Assembly: GCA_902786345.1 (NCBI GenBank) | Contig: CADACB010000031.1 | Location: forward strand, 1-58,925 | From: an uncultured Ruminococcus sp. | GTDB lineage: Bacteria > Bacillota > Clostridia > Oscillospirales > Acutalibacteraceae | DNA length: 58,925 nucleotides | Reading direction: 5' to 3' | Shown: positions 34,050 through 42,671 of the stretch, in pieces | How positions within the stretch are numbered: the first letter of the stretch is position 1 | Layout of the letters: the number at the start of each line of letters is the position of its first letter | Notes under the pieces: model-generated | Database searches by the model: none | Told to the model about the DNA's origin: nothing | What the model saw: only the letters and a program-made list of their open reading frames with translations | Program-made: the position numbers and the translations under genes

Positions 34050-34277
34050 AGCTTATACAGTCCTTTCTAAAAGCGATCAATCTAAAGCAAAATACAAAAC
34101 TAAATATCAACATTATTATATCATAAATGATTAATACAAACAAGGTAAAAAATAATATAATTGTAATTCTGTGAATTAATATATATGTATTATATTTATT
34201 ACAGGAATTCGATAATATATAAAATGAAAATAAAATATAATAAATAGTAAAAATACCTCATAAATACATATGTTTGG

Positions 34278-34306
34278 TTGACAATTTTGCGGTTAGATAT
34301 TATAAT
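34278..34306 (+). promoter_or_regulatory. Consensus sigma-A promoter of the AraC-family gene
   Basis: TTGACA (34278-34283), 17 bp, TATAAT (34301-34306). This leaves a leader of about 100 nt. The rest of the 34050-34411 interval is A+T-rich, with nothing else seen. Confidence 0.8.
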
Positions 34307-34411
34307 GGTAAAAAAAGCACATATAAAGTGCAGTAGTAACATAAAAAAGCATTATTATACGTTTAACGAATTTTATTATCAACAAAAGGAATAAACAAAG
34401 GAGTTTTTATA

Positions 34412-35302
34412 ATGCAGCATGAAGAGCTTATGAGCTTAAAGGAAACAGGGCATAAGGGTGATTTTTTACTCCCGTTTACAGTGTGCAAAACGTTATTGCC
34501 TGATTTTTATACTACATTTCCTATGCACTGGCATAATGAGATGGAGCTTGTTTATATAGACAGCGGAGAATACATAGAAACAATAGATTTTGAAAACTAT
34601 CGTGTAAAAAAAGGTGATATTGTAATAATCCCTCCATGTATGCTTCACTCTTTTAAGCAATATGAGGAAGAAAGAACATCATTCAGAACAATTATATTTG
34701 ATTTGAGTATAGTGACAGGAAACAATACGGATGCGTGTTCTATAAAATACTTTACTCCTTTTACCGAAAACAGAGTTGTATTACCGGCAGTGATTTCAGC
34801 GGATATGCCGCATTATAATGAGCTGAAAAGTGTAATGCTTAAAATGATGGAGATATATAGCAATAAGGAAATATGCTTTGAACTTGAGCTTAAGTCAAAG
34901 CTATATGAACTTTTTTATCTTCTTTTCAAATGCTTTTTCAAGAGCGAGGTCAATAAAACATCTATAAAAACCGGTACAACCAAAAGCGTTAAGATCATAT
35001 TGGACTATATCAGCGAAAATTATATGTATCCTATAACAATAGAAGAGCTTGCCGAAACCGTAAATCTCAGTAAGCATTATTTTATGAGGTTCTTTAAGAA
35101 ATATATGGGTATGACTTGTATTGAATATATAAATGATTACCGCTTGAATATTGCCGCAAATCTGCTTCTTACGACACGTATGAAGATCACCGAGATTGCT
35201 GTAAGCATTGGAATTACGAATCTTTCGTATTTCAACAGGATATTCAAGAAAAAATTTCACCTTACTCCAAAGGAATATCGTTTCAATGCAGATGATATAT
35301 AA
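34412..35302 (+). CDS. AraC-family transcriptional regulator with cupin sensor domain
   Basis: A 296-residue protein. The N-terminal cupin (about residues 20-115) has PMHWHNEMELVYIDSGEYIE and KKGDIVIIPPCMLHSF, typical of sugar- or metabolite-sensing AraC regulators. The C-terminal double HTH (about 190-293) reads ISENYMYPITIEELAETVNL and MKITEIAVSIGITNLSYFNR, ending FKKKFHLTPKEYR. AAAGGAG lies before the ATG. It stands alone with its own promoter and terminator, so its target is not obvious; the divergent nfnAB operon across a 360-bp gap is one candidate. Confidence 0.92.
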   Translation: MQHEELMSLKETGHKGDFLLPFTVCKTLLPDFYTTFPMHWHNEMELVYIDSGEYIETIDFENYRVKKGDIVIIPPCMLHSFKQYEEERTSFRTIIFDLSIVTGNNTDACSIKYFTPFTENRVVLPAVISADMPHYNELKSVMLKMMEIYSNKEICFELELKSKLYELFYLLFKCFFKSEVNKTSIKTGTTKSVKIILDYISENYMYPITIEELAETVNLSKHYFMRFFKKYMGMTCIEYINDYRLNIAANLLLTTRMKITEIAVSIGITNLSYFNRIFKKKFHLTPKEYRFNADDI

Positions 35303-35309
35303 CAATGAT

Positions 35310-35336
35310 CCCCTGTCAGACTGACAGGGGGTTTTT
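35310..35336 (+). terminator. Terminator of the AraC-family gene
   Basis: CCCCTGTCAG-A-CTGACAGGGG followed by GTTTTT. A 10-bp perfect stem. Confidence 0.85.
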
Positions 35337-35458
35337 CACTAGTTTACAGCATTTTGTGCAGGTTAAGAGTGAAAATATGTATGTTACCGTTTTGTGGTTT
35401 CTTTTTCTGATTATATATGATAATATTTAACTACAGTCAAGAAAACGGATGTGAGTTA

Positions 35459-35899
35459 ATGAAACTGAAAATTGAACAATCAGATGAATTTGATGAAATT
35501 GAGGTTACGATAAGATGTAAAACAATAGACTCAAGACTTCAAAAGGCCATAGATATATTACAAAACACTCCCAAAACTCTGACAGTTCAGAATAACGGAG
35601 CACTAAAAATTATAAAAACAGGCTTGATTTATTACATTGAAAGTGTTGATGAAAAAACCTTTGTCTATTGTGAGAGCGAAGTTTATTCATCCGAACTGAA
35701 ATTGTATGAATTTGAAGAGCTTTTCAGTAGTATAAGCTTTGTCAGGATAAGTAAGGCGTGTATTCTTAACATTGATTATATCGACAGCATAAGGGTGCTT
35801 TTGAATGGAAAGCTGGAAGCAACCCTTATGAATTCTGAAAAGGTGATAATAACAAGACACTATGTGCCTATGTTCAGAAAAAAGCTGAACAGTATGTAA
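35459..35899 (+). CDS. LytTR-family DNA-binding regulator
   Basis: A 146-residue protein. The first 45 residues are a small ferredoxin-like stretch, and about residues 50-145 form a LytTR domain (IIKTGLIYYIESVDEKTFVY, FVRISKACILNIDYIDSIRV, ITRHYVPMFRKKL). No receiver domain is present, so control is not by phosphorylation. Such LytTR proteins are typically paired with a DUF3021 membrane protein, which follows here by 14 bp, and they often autoregulate. ATG 35459 is preceded by GGATGTGAG. Confidence 0.88.
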   Translation: MKLKIEQSDEFDEIEVTIRCKTIDSRLQKAIDILQNTPKTLTVQNNGALKIIKTGLIYYIESVDEKTFVYCESEVYSSELKLYEFEELFSSISFVRISKACILNIDYIDSIRVLLNGKLEATLMNSEKVIITRHYVPMFRKKLNSM

Positions 35900-35913
35900 A
35901 GGAGATGAATGAT

Positions 35914-36378
35914 ATGAAAAATAAAATAATGAAAAATCTGAAAAAATCAATTGTAGCTTGCAGTGTATCTTGCTGTGCCTCATATACACTTGCATCGGTT
36001 TTGATATCGTTGTTGAATATTAACGAAATGAATTATAATATCTGGGTCATAAATATAGAGTTGTTTTTTGTATGCTTTGTTATAGCATTGCTGATGCTTA
36101 TTTCGGATGCTTTTTTGGATTATGATAATAATATTAAGATCACCTTTCTGATTGGCTTTGCTGAGGTTGCTGTACCTGTTCTGGTGCTTGGAGGGCCTGT
36201 TTTTAATTGGTTTGATCTTTTCAGTCCGCAGATAATCAGCCCTGTTCTGATACTATCATTTGTATATATAGCAATATTTATATTATTCTATTTGCATAGC
36301 AAAAAGGTTGAGAGAGAGATTAATAAAAAAATATCTGAAAGAAAGGAACGAATTAGAAATGACAAACAAGATAATTGA
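35914..36378 (+). CDS. DUF3021 family membrane protein
   Basis: A 154-residue protein with four membrane helices (about residues 11-35, 43-66, 77-97 and 107-128) and a Lys/Glu/Arg-rich C-terminal tail. This is the DUF3021 layout. It is thought to act as a membrane inhibitor of the LytTR partner in LytTR regulatory systems (general knowledge of such pairs; not shown here). ATG 35914 is chosen because GGAG at 35901-35904 is 9 nt away; the ATG at 35905 would overlap it. Its 3' end overlaps the ABC gene by 20 bp. Confidence 0.85.
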   Translation: MKNKIMKNLKKSIVACSVSCCASYTLASVLISLLNINEMNYNIWVINIELFFVCFVIALLMLISDAFLDYDNNIKITFLIGFAEVAVPVLVLGGPVFNWFDLFSPQIISPVLILSFVYIAIFILFYLHSKKVEREINKKISERKERIRNDKQDN

Positions 36379-37282
36379 AGTGACAGATCTGAAAAAATCT
36401 TACGGCAAGGTTAAGGCTGTTAGGGGAATAAGCTTTTATGTTGAACAGGGCAAGCTGTTTGCCTTTCTTGGACCTAACGGTGCGGGAAAATCAACGACTA
36501 TAGATATTATCACGACATTTTTACAGAAGGACAGCGGAGAGGTGATAATAGATGGTCTGGTTTCGGGTAAGGATGATGATAAAATAAGAACCATTATCGG
36601 CGCAGTTTTTCAGGATAATATGCTTGATGAAATGCTGACTGTAAAAGAAAACATAATGATGAGAGGGTCACTTTACGGTCTTAGAGGTAAGAAGCTGATA
36701 ACTGCAGTCGAAAAGGCTATTGCCGCTGCAGAGGTAGGGGAGTTTAAAGACAGAAAATACGGTAAGCTTTCGGGCGGACAACGAAGAAGGGCTGATATTG
36801 CAAGGGCACTTGTAAATACACCCAAGATACTTTTTCTTGACGAGCCTACAACGGGACTTGATCCTCAGACAAGAAAAAATGTATGGGAAACAATACAGAA
36901 GCTTCAACGCGAAACCGGTATGACAGTATTTCTTACTACTCATTATATGGAGGAGGCAGCAGAAGCGGATTATGTTGTTGTAATAGATAACGGAGAGGTT
37001 TCTGCAAAAGGCACACCGTCATATCTTAAAGATAAATATGCAGGTGATTTTCTCAAGCTTGTTCCCAAAAAGGAAAAATATGAAGAAATATTATCCGGTC
37101 TTAAAAATGATAATTACAAGTTCAGTGAAAATGCAGATTCAATAAAGATCAATATATCTCATACACTTGAAGCACTTCCGCTTATTGAAAAGTATAAGAA
37201 TGATATAACGGCACTTGAGGTTATCAACGGTACAATGGATGACGCCTTTATTGCCATTACCGGAAAGGAGATAAGAGAATGA
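36359..37282 (+). CDS. ABC transporter ATP-binding protein
   Basis: A 307-residue protein. Walker A is GPNGAGKST, Q-loop VFQDNMLD, signature LSGGQRRRADIARAL, Walker B ILFLDEPTTGLDPQ, and H-loop TTHYMEEA. The C-terminal 75 residues form the extension typical of DrrA/CcmA-type exporter ATPases. Paired with the ABC-2 permease that overlaps its end by 4 bp, it likely exports a drug, antimicrobial peptide or lipid. ATG 36359 is preceded by AAAGGAACG; an upstream frame to 36308 lies inside the DUF3021 gene. Confidence 0.93.
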   Translation: MTNKIIEVTDLKKSYGKVKAVRGISFYVEQGKLFAFLGPNGAGKSTTIDIITTFLQKDSGEVIIDGLVSGKDDDKIRTIIGAVFQDNMLDEMLTVKENIMMRGSLYGLRGKKLITAVEKAIAAAEVGEFKDRKYGKLSGGQRRRADIARALVNTPKILFLDEPTTGLDPQTRKNVWETIQKLQRETGMTVFLTTHYMEEAAEADYVVVIDNGEVSAKGTPSYLKDKYAGDFLKLVPKKEKYEEILSGLKNDNYKFSENADSIKINISHTLEALPLIEKYKNDITALEVINGTMDDAFIAITGKEIRE

Positions 37283-38136
37283 TAAGTTTTACAAAACGTA
37301 ATTTAAAAATATATTTCCGTGATAAATCTTCCGTATTCTTTTCCTTGCTTGCAGTGTTAATAGTACTTGGACTTTATGTATTTTTTCTTGGAGATCAGCT
37401 TGTCAATAGCTTCAAGGACGAGGTGGCCGGAGCACAAAAGCTTATGGACAGTTGGATAATGGCAGGTATACTTGCTGTAACGCCTGTTTCTACAACACTT
37501 GGTTCTTTTGGTGCTATCGTAAATGATAAAACCAAAAAGATTTATAAGGATTTTCGTTGTTCACCGATAAAATCAAGATCAATTGCCGGTGGTTACATAT
37601 TAAGCTCATTTTGCGTAGGCGTGATAATGTCTTTGTTTGCGCTGGCACTTGTTGAAGTTTACTTTGCTGTCAAGGGATATGCATTACTTTCTATGCTTCA
37701 GTTCTTACAGGTTCTTGGTGTAATATTGATCTCGGTGCTTGTAAGTTCGGCAATGATGTATCTTGTTGTTTGTTTGTTTACAAGCCAGAATGCCTTTGCA
37801 ACAGCGAGCACTATAATCGGTACACTCATAGGCTTTGTAACCGGTATATATCTTCCTATAGGAAGTACGGATCAATCCATACAGTACGTAATAGAATTTT
37901 TCCCGATCTCACATGCGGCATCTCTTTTCAGAAAACTGCTTATGGCTGAACCAATGAAAGAAAGCTTTGACGGTGTTCCTGAGAAATTTCTTGATGACTT
38001 CAAGCTTGATATGGGTGTTGAGTTCAAAGTATTTGATCACACGTTTACAACACTGGAAAGTATATGTTATATGCTTCTTGCGGCTATTATTTTCTATATG
38101 ATCGGCATTTTAGTAACAAAAAAGAAGAATAAATAA
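37279..38136 (+). CDS. ABC-2 type transporter permease
   Basis: A 285-residue protein with six membrane helices. The first helix is preceded by SFTKRNLKIYFRDKSSVFFS, a characteristic start of ABC-2 permeases of the DrrB/YadH kind, and a large loop lies between helices 1 and 2. It overlaps the ATPase gene by ATGA and completes the operon LytTR - DUF3021 - ATPase - permease. The operon would couple an exporter to its own membrane-linked regulator. Substrate unknown. Confidence 0.9.
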   Translation: MISFTKRNLKIYFRDKSSVFFSLLAVLIVLGLYVFFLGDQLVNSFKDEVAGAQKLMDSWIMAGILAVTPVSTTLGSFGAIVNDKTKKIYKDFRCSPIKSRSIAGGYILSSFCVGVIMSLFALALVEVYFAVKGYALLSMLQFLQVLGVILISVLVSSAMMYLVVCLFTSQNAFATASTIIGTLIGFVTGIYLPIGSTDQSIQYVIEFFPISHAASLFRKLLMAEPMKESFDGVPEKFLDDFKLDMGVEFKVFDHTFTTLESICYMLLAAIIFYMIGILVTKKKNK

Positions 38137-38180
38137 AAACAGGAGGTACAGCATTGGTAATATGTGCTGTGCCTCTTGTT
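38136..38180. terminator. Hairpin between convergent ABC and HTH genes
   Basis: AACAGGAGGTACAGCA (38138-38153) pairs with TGCTGTGCCTCTTGTT (38165-38180). The minus-strand side has a T5 tail, so it terminates the HTH gene and perhaps both. Confidence 0.65.
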
Positions 38181-38192
38181 AATGTTTCAGAA

Positions 38193-38615
38193 TTATTCAA
38201 GGATTTTATGTCCGTGTTCATAAAGAAGAATGTTTATATCAATGATTGAGATTTTATGAAGTATACCGAAAAGGATTATACTGTCACGTTCGTCCTTGGG
38301 ATAGAGCGGAGCAGCTTTTACGGAAAGCAACAGTGCTTTTGTCTGTTCGACGGTTGCTCCGATTCCGATGCTCAGCATAATAAGCTTGTCACGAGAGGGA
38401 GTTTTAGTGCCGTTGAATATCTGGTAAGCGTAATTTTTTTGAATGAAAGAATTGTCTATAGCTTCGGATTTTGTTATGCCATTATTTTTGAGTATACTGT
38501 TGAGCATTTGCACAAGCGATGCATCAGATATATTTTCAGTATTTTCTTTTAGATAGTCATTCAGGTCACTTTTGTTTTTAAGTATTTGTATAAGCTCATC
38601 TGTGGATTTTTTCAT
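38193..38615 (-). CDS. Helix-turn-helix protein divergent to the Ser/Thr kinase
   Basis: A 140-residue protein. Residues about 30-95 look like an XRE-type HTH (LVQMLNSILKNNGITKSEAI, NYAYQIFNGTKTPSRDKLIM). The C-terminal 40 residues (APLYPKDERDSIILFGILHK) are conserved in a clostridial family that stands next to membrane Ser/Thr kinases. Here the kinase gene starts only 66 bp away in the opposite direction, so both promoters share this gap. The HTH protein is a plausible kinase substrate or regulator, by inference. GGAAG precedes ATG 38615. Confidence 0.75.
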   Translation of the reverse strand: MKKSTDELIQILKNKSDLNDYLKENTENISDASLVQMLNSILKNNGITKSEAIDNSFIQKNYAYQIFNGTKTPSRDKLIMLSIGIGATVEQTKALLLSVKAAPLYPKDERDSIILFGILHKISIIDINILLYEHGHKILE

Positions 38616-38681
38616 TTTTATCTTCCTTTTCTTTACAGAATGTGATAAACTATAAATAATATAAATGAAAGAAAGTTATTT

Positions 38682-39749
38682 ATGGATTTGGAATCAAAAT
38701 TCAGGCTTTGGCAGTTCGATACAGTCAAAGCCTATAATGATAATACGGAGCTTGTGTTCAACAAAAACTCACATATTTTAATGATCAAAAAAATAATGCC
38801 TGCTGATGAAGCTGAACTTCATCGAAGTCTGTCGGACATAAGACATCGTAATATAGTCGGGATATATGACGTTGTTTCAGACGGAAATAAATGTATAGTG
38901 CTTGAGCAGTATATATCAGGTAAGACTTTGGAAAGTTGTGAAACAATGAGTGAGAAAGCCGCAGTTGATATTATGGTTCAGCTTTGCACAGCCCTTGAAT
39001 TTATACACAATATGGGTATTATTCACCGTGATATTACCCCTTCTAATGTTATGTTGAGTGATGATGGTATTGTCAAGCTTATCGATTTTGATATTGCACG
39101 TAAATTCAAAGATAGTGCTCCAAATGATACCCGTATTCTTGGAACAGAAGGATTTGCGGCACCGGAGCAGTTTGGATTTGAGCAGACGACAGCACGTACA
39201 GATATTTATTCACTTGGGGTGTTGTTGAATTATCTGCTTACAGGGGATAAAGACATAAAGAATATTTATGAAAATAATCCGAGGCTTAAGTATGTTATTG
39301 AAAAATGTACAGAGCTTGAACCGCAAAAAAGGTATGAAAGTGCTGCCCGGCTGAGAGCTGTACTTATAATTGCACTATATGGAAAAAAATATTTCTATAA
39401 AACCGATTATGCTTCGGACGGCTTTGATGCCGGTATCACATTCGGCAAAAGGGATATGAAATTCAAACGTATATACATTTCAGTTATTACTTTTATTACA
39501 ACAGTAATATCTGTTTTCTTTTCAATCGGTGTGTATATGAACACAAGCAGTCCGGAAGATTTTCTGTTAAGAACGTTGGTTATTGTGCTTGTATTGGTGA
39601 TACCTATACTGCTTATTGTTAATCCTGACAGCTTTCAGAAAAGATTATTCAAGAAAATATATTATCCGTTACGAAGAGTTATTTTCATAGTGGCAGCTAT
39701 TTTTATTATGCTTGCCGGAGCTTATGTTGGAATATATTTTAACATATGA
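38682..39749 (+). CDS. Membrane-anchored Ser/Thr protein kinase
   Basis: A 355-residue protein. The kinase domain covers residues about 12-235: beta-3 Lys (ILMIKK, 36-37), catalytic loop HRDITPSN (115-122), DFD (135-137) and GFAAPEQFG (157-165). The DFD motif in place of DFG is noteworthy, as is the absence of a clear glycine-rich P-loop in the first 30 residues (LWQFDTVKAYNDNTELVF). The C-terminus has three membrane helices (about 262-285, 295-315 and 328-352) and no PASTA repeats. It is divergently arranged with the HTH gene, suggesting a kinase-regulator pair. No matching phosphatase gene was seen in the window. Confidence 0.88.
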   Translation: MDLESKFRLWQFDTVKAYNDNTELVFNKNSHILMIKKIMPADEAELHRSLSDIRHRNIVGIYDVVSDGNKCIVLEQYISGKTLESCETMSEKAAVDIMVQLCTALEFIHNMGIIHRDITPSNVMLSDDGIVKLIDFDIARKFKDSAPNDTRILGTEGFAAPEQFGFEQTTARTDIYSLGVLLNYLLTGDKDIKNIYENNPRLKYVIEKCTELEPQKRYESAARLRAVLIIALYGKKYFYKTDYASDGFDAGITFGKRDMKFKRIYISVITFITTVISVFFSIGVYMNTSSPEDFLLRTLVIVLVLVIPILLIVNPDSFQKRLFKKIYYPLRRVIFIVAAIFIMLAGAYVGIYFNI

Positions 39750-39978
39750 TTTAAAAAATGTGTATGCTCTCAGCATAATTTGTTTTATAGAAAGATCAAT
39801 GCGCGTAACAAAATCTTATTTAAAATTGTTTATATATAACTGAATATTTACAGTGATAATATAAAGTTTTTCACACAGAATTCAGAAAACAAAATAATTG
39901 TGTGCTGACAGCATAACAAATATTTTGCCTTTTGATATATTATAATGTAAAATCTAATAAAGTCAAGGAGGATTTTAC

Positions 39979-40584
39979 ATGAAATCTGTAAAAAGAATTA
40001 TTATCATAGCATTAGCGGTTGTTCTCGGAGTCAGTGCGGGGTGTGGAACTGATGAAGCTTCAAACTCAGAATCGAAAAATTCTGTATCACAGACAAGTCA
40101 GGCTTCGTCATCGGAAAATAAAGTATCGCAAACAGATCAGGTTTCGTCACCGGAAAGTGAAACATCTCAGTCAGGCAATGATATGGTTTCGGGTAATCTG
40201 AAATTTACAATTGATAAGGTTATTACAACGAAATTATTAAAGGGTGAAAATGAATACCTTAATGACAAAGCCGATGACGGTAAGGCATTTGTCATCATTG
40301 AGATGACAGCAGAAAACATAGGTGATGAAAACGATTATGTAAACCCGCTGTATTTTTCCGCATCCTCAGATGATATATCAATAAGTGACGCAGTTCTGCT
40401 TAATAAGCCTGATGGACTTGAAATGTTCTCCGGCGATATTATGTCCGGAAAGAAACGCAAGGGCTATCTTGCATATAAGCTTGAAGAAAACTGGAAGTCT
40501 GTTGAAATCTCTTATACAGAGGTTCTTGATAATAAGCCTGCATTTACATATACAGTAAATCGCAGTGATGCGGTAGAGCAATGA
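39979..40584 (+). CDS. Lipoprotein with DUF4352-like domain
   Basis: A 201-residue protein. The lipoprotein signal ends GVSAGC (Cys22). A Ser/Gln/Glu-rich linker has three near-repeats (SQTSQASSSENKV, SQTDQVSSPESET). A beta-sandwich at about residues 75-195 (AFVIIEMTAENIGDEND, KGYLAYKLEENWKSVEISYT) is the DUF4352/telomeric-repeat-binding-like fold common in Bacillota lipoproteins. AAGGAGG precedes the ATG. The ATGA overlap couples it to the next small gene. The last 73 bp are also covered by the antisense OadA frame. Confidence 0.75.
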   Translation: MKSVKRIIIIALAVVLGVSAGCGTDEASNSESKNSVSQTSQASSSENKVSQTDQVSSPESETSQSGNDMVSGNLKFTIDKVITTKLLKGENEYLNDKADDGKAFVIIEMTAENIGDENDYVNPLYFSASSDDISISDAVLLNKPDGLEMFSGDIMSGKKRKGYLAYKLEENWKSVEISYTEVLDNKPAFTYTVNRSDAVEQ

Positions 40585-42251
40585 GGCATATCAGACGTAT
40601 TATCGAAAAACTTAAAGAAGAGCAGGGAAAAGAGTTCTGTCTGAAGGACGGCAGGAGTTTTACATATACTTTTAACGGAAATGATATATATATTGAAGAT
40701 AAAAATTGGCATATAACAGAAAATGATATTGCAGCCGCACTTGACTACAGATCCGGACTTGCTGAATATGATATTATTCAAGCCGAAAAATATTCCTATA
40801 TATTTTCTCTTATAAATCTGTATTTTAACAATGCCGACTGACAGTATATAAAAAACCTTATTTTTAAGGTCAGCCGAAGGATTTATACCTATTTTTGCAT
40901 CACGCCGAGCCTTAAAGAATTTAGGTGCAACCTGTGGGAACTGTGCATATGTAAGTACATCTTCTTCCTGCTCGATCCACTCAGGAATTTCTGCACGAAG
41001 CTTTTCAAGCTCCGGCTCAAGGAGATCTGCCGGTCTGCACGTAACAGGTTTTTCGTCACCAATGATTTTTTTTCGGAACTCAGGATCTATCGGCACAGGA
41101 GTAGTACCATACTTGCCGGCAACAAGATCCTTGAACTGACCGCTGCAATTTTTATATTTCCCGAAAAGTACATTAAATACCGCCTGTGTACCAACAATTT
41201 GTGAGGTAGGTGTAACAAGAGGCGGATAACCTGCATCCTCACGTACACGGGGAACTTCTTCAAGTACCTCTGTCAGCTTATCCTCTTGACCTGCATCCTT
41301 AAGCTGCTTAAGAAGGTTGGAGAGCATACCGCCGGGAACCTGATAGATAAGTGCTTTAGCGTCAGCTACAAGCATCTTCGGATCAAGCAAGCCGCTTTTT
41401 ATGTATTTTTCGCGAAGCGTCATAAAGTAATCTCTTATTTCAGAAAGCTTGATAAGATCAAGTCCTGTATCATATTCCGTACCCTGAAGAGCTGCTACCA
41501 TAGATTCTGTCGGAGCGTGAGATGTTCCGTTTGCAAGCGGAGACATAGCTGTGTCTATTCTGTCAACACCTGATTCAATTGCTTTGAGCAAACACATTGA
41601 CGCAAGGCCTGAGGTGTAGTGAGTATGAAGCTGAACGGGAATTTTAACAGCCTGTTTTATAGCAGCAACAAGTTCAGCTGTATAAAACGGAGTAAGCAAA
41701 GCCGCCATATCCTTTATGCAGATTGAATCAGCACCTGCGTCCTCAATTTGTTTGGCATAATCAACGTAATATTGTGTTGTAAAAACAGGACCGGTTGTGT
41801 AGCTTATGGCAACCTGAGCTTCAACATTCGGATTCTCTTTTTTTGCGGCCTTTGCGGCATTTATAGCGGTTTGCAGATTCTTTATGTCGTTAAGCGCATC
41901 GAATATTCTTATTATATCAATACCATTTGCCACTGAACGCTGAACAAAATATTCCAGTACATCGTCAGCATAATGACGGTAGCCAAGCATATTTTGTCCT
42001 CTGAAAAGCATCTGAAGCTTTGTTTTTGGACAATGCTTACGAAGTACGCGAAGTCTTTCCCAAGGATCTTCATTCAGAAAACGTATACAGGAATCAAATG
42101 TTGCACCGCCCCAGCATTCCAGGGAGTAAAAGCCGATTTCGTCCATTTTTTCGAGAATCGGAATCATATCCTCCAGCGGCATTCTTGTTGCAAGCAGTGA
42201 CTGATGAGCGTCACGGAGCACCGTTTCAGTGATCTGTATTTTTTTAGCCAT
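40512..42251 (-). CDS. oadA: OadA-type oxaloacetate/pyruvate carboxyltransferase subunit with read-through C-terminus
   Basis: The first about 465 residues are a complete OadA/PycB carboxyltransferase. The TIM barrel reads ITETVLRDAHQSLLATR, with catalytic Asp14, metal ligands His209/His211 (QLHTHYTSG) and Lys180 in CIKDMAAL. The conserved PYC_OADA domain follows to QVAPKFFKARRDAKIGINPS. No biotinyl domain is fused; it is encoded separately 34 bp upstream. Family members end about here, but no stop occurs: the frame runs on for about 114 residues of atypical, Cys/Ile/Phe-rich sequence. It passes through a terminator hairpin (40850-40872) and opposite two convergent genes. The extension probably results from loss of the stop codon or a frameshift. 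ATG 42251 is preceded by AAAGGGG. Confidence 0.85.
   Translation of the reverse strand: MAKKIQITETVLRDAHQSLLATRMPLEDMIPILEKMDEIGFYSLECWGGATFDSCIRFLNEDPWERLRVLRKHCPKTKLQMLFRGQNMLGYRHYADDVLEYFVQRSVANGIDIIRIFDALNDIKNLQTAINAAKAAKKENPNVEAQVAISYTTGPVFTTQYYVDYAKQIEDAGADSICIKDMAALLTPFYTAELVAAIKQAVKIPVQLHTHYTSGLASMCLLKAIESGVDRIDTAMSPLANGTSHAPTESMVAALQGTEYDTGLDLIKLSEIRDYFMTLREKYIKSGLLDPKMLVADAKALIYQVPGGMLSNLLKQLKDAGQEDKLTEVLEEVPRVREDAGYPPLVTPTSQIVGTQAVFNVLFGKYKNCSGQFKDLVAGKYGTTPVPIDPEFRKKIIGDEKPVTCRPADLLEPELEKLRAEIPEWIEQEEDVLTYAQFPQVAPKFFKARRDAKIGINPSADLKNKVFYILSVGIVKIQIYKRKYIGIFFGLNNIIFSKSGSVVKCGCNIIFCYMPIFIFNIYIISVKSICKTPAVLQTELFSLLFFKFFDNTSDMPHCSTASLRFTVYVNAGLLSRTSV
40581..40841 (+). CDS. Small hypothetical protein coupled to the lipoprotein
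   Basis: An 86-residue acidic protein, MRHIRRIIEKLKEEQGKEFC and onward, with GRSFTYTFNGNDIYIEDKNW and a final helix. There is no signal peptide or recognised domain. Its ATG overlaps the lipoprotein stop. It lies entirely opposite an open extension of the convergent oadA frame, so one of the two is likely spurious in this stretch. Given the tight coupling I regard this gene as real with moderate confidence. Confidence 0.5.
   Translation: MRHIRRIIEKLKEEQGKEFCLKDGRSFTYTFNGNDIYIEDKNWHITENDIAAALDYRSGLAEYDIIQAEKYSYIFSLINLYFNNAD
40850..40872 (-). terminator. Terminator hairpin inside the oadA frame
   Basis: Minus strand ACCTTA-AAAA-TAAGGT followed by six T. It lies where oadA should end, supporting that the natural gene end is here. 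Confidence 0.6.
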
Positions 42252-42285
42252 TATGACCTACCCCTTTCAATGAATGTGTCATATA

Positions 42286-42642
42286 TCAGTTAAGTGTTAC
42301 AAGCACAGCGCCGGTATCAACGGATTCACCCTTGCTCACCTCAACTGATGCAACAGTAGCGTCACGTCCTGCTTTGATCTCGTTTTCCATTTTCATTGCT
42401 TCAAGAACAACCAATACATCGCCTGATTTTACAGACTGACCTGCTTTTACAGGTACATCAAGAATCGTTCCGGGCATAGGAGCTTTTACAGGCTCTCCGC
42501 CTGTTGCTTTTGGAGCAGCCTTGGGAGCTGGTGCAGGTGCGGCTTTTGGAGCTGCCGCAGCTGTGGTCTGTACAGAACCGTCTGCTTCTTCTACCTGTAC
42601 GTCATATACAACACCATTGACGGTTATTTTTAAGTTTTTCAT
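42286..42642 (-). CDS. Biotin carboxyl carrier protein
   Basis: A 118-residue protein. Residues 1-45 are a short beta stretch and an Ala/Pro-rich swinging linker ([19 protein letters not shown]). Residues 50-118 are the biotinyl domain with [20 protein letters not shown] and the biotinylation site EAMKMENE (Lys84). It carries CO2 between carboxyltransferase subunits. ATG 42642 is preceded by AAAGGAATG; the upstream extension to 42675 overlaps the previous gene. It lies between the acyl-CoA carboxyltransferase and oadA genes on the same strand. Confidence 0.92.
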   Translation of the reverse strand: MKNLKITVNGVVYDVQVEEADGSVQTTAAAAPKAAPAPAPKAAPKATGGEPVKAPMPGTILDVPVKAGQSVKSGDVLVVLEAMKMENEIKAGRDATVASVEVSKGESVDTGAVLVTLN

Positions 42643-42671
42643 AATAAACATTCCTTTCGGTTTTATATCTG

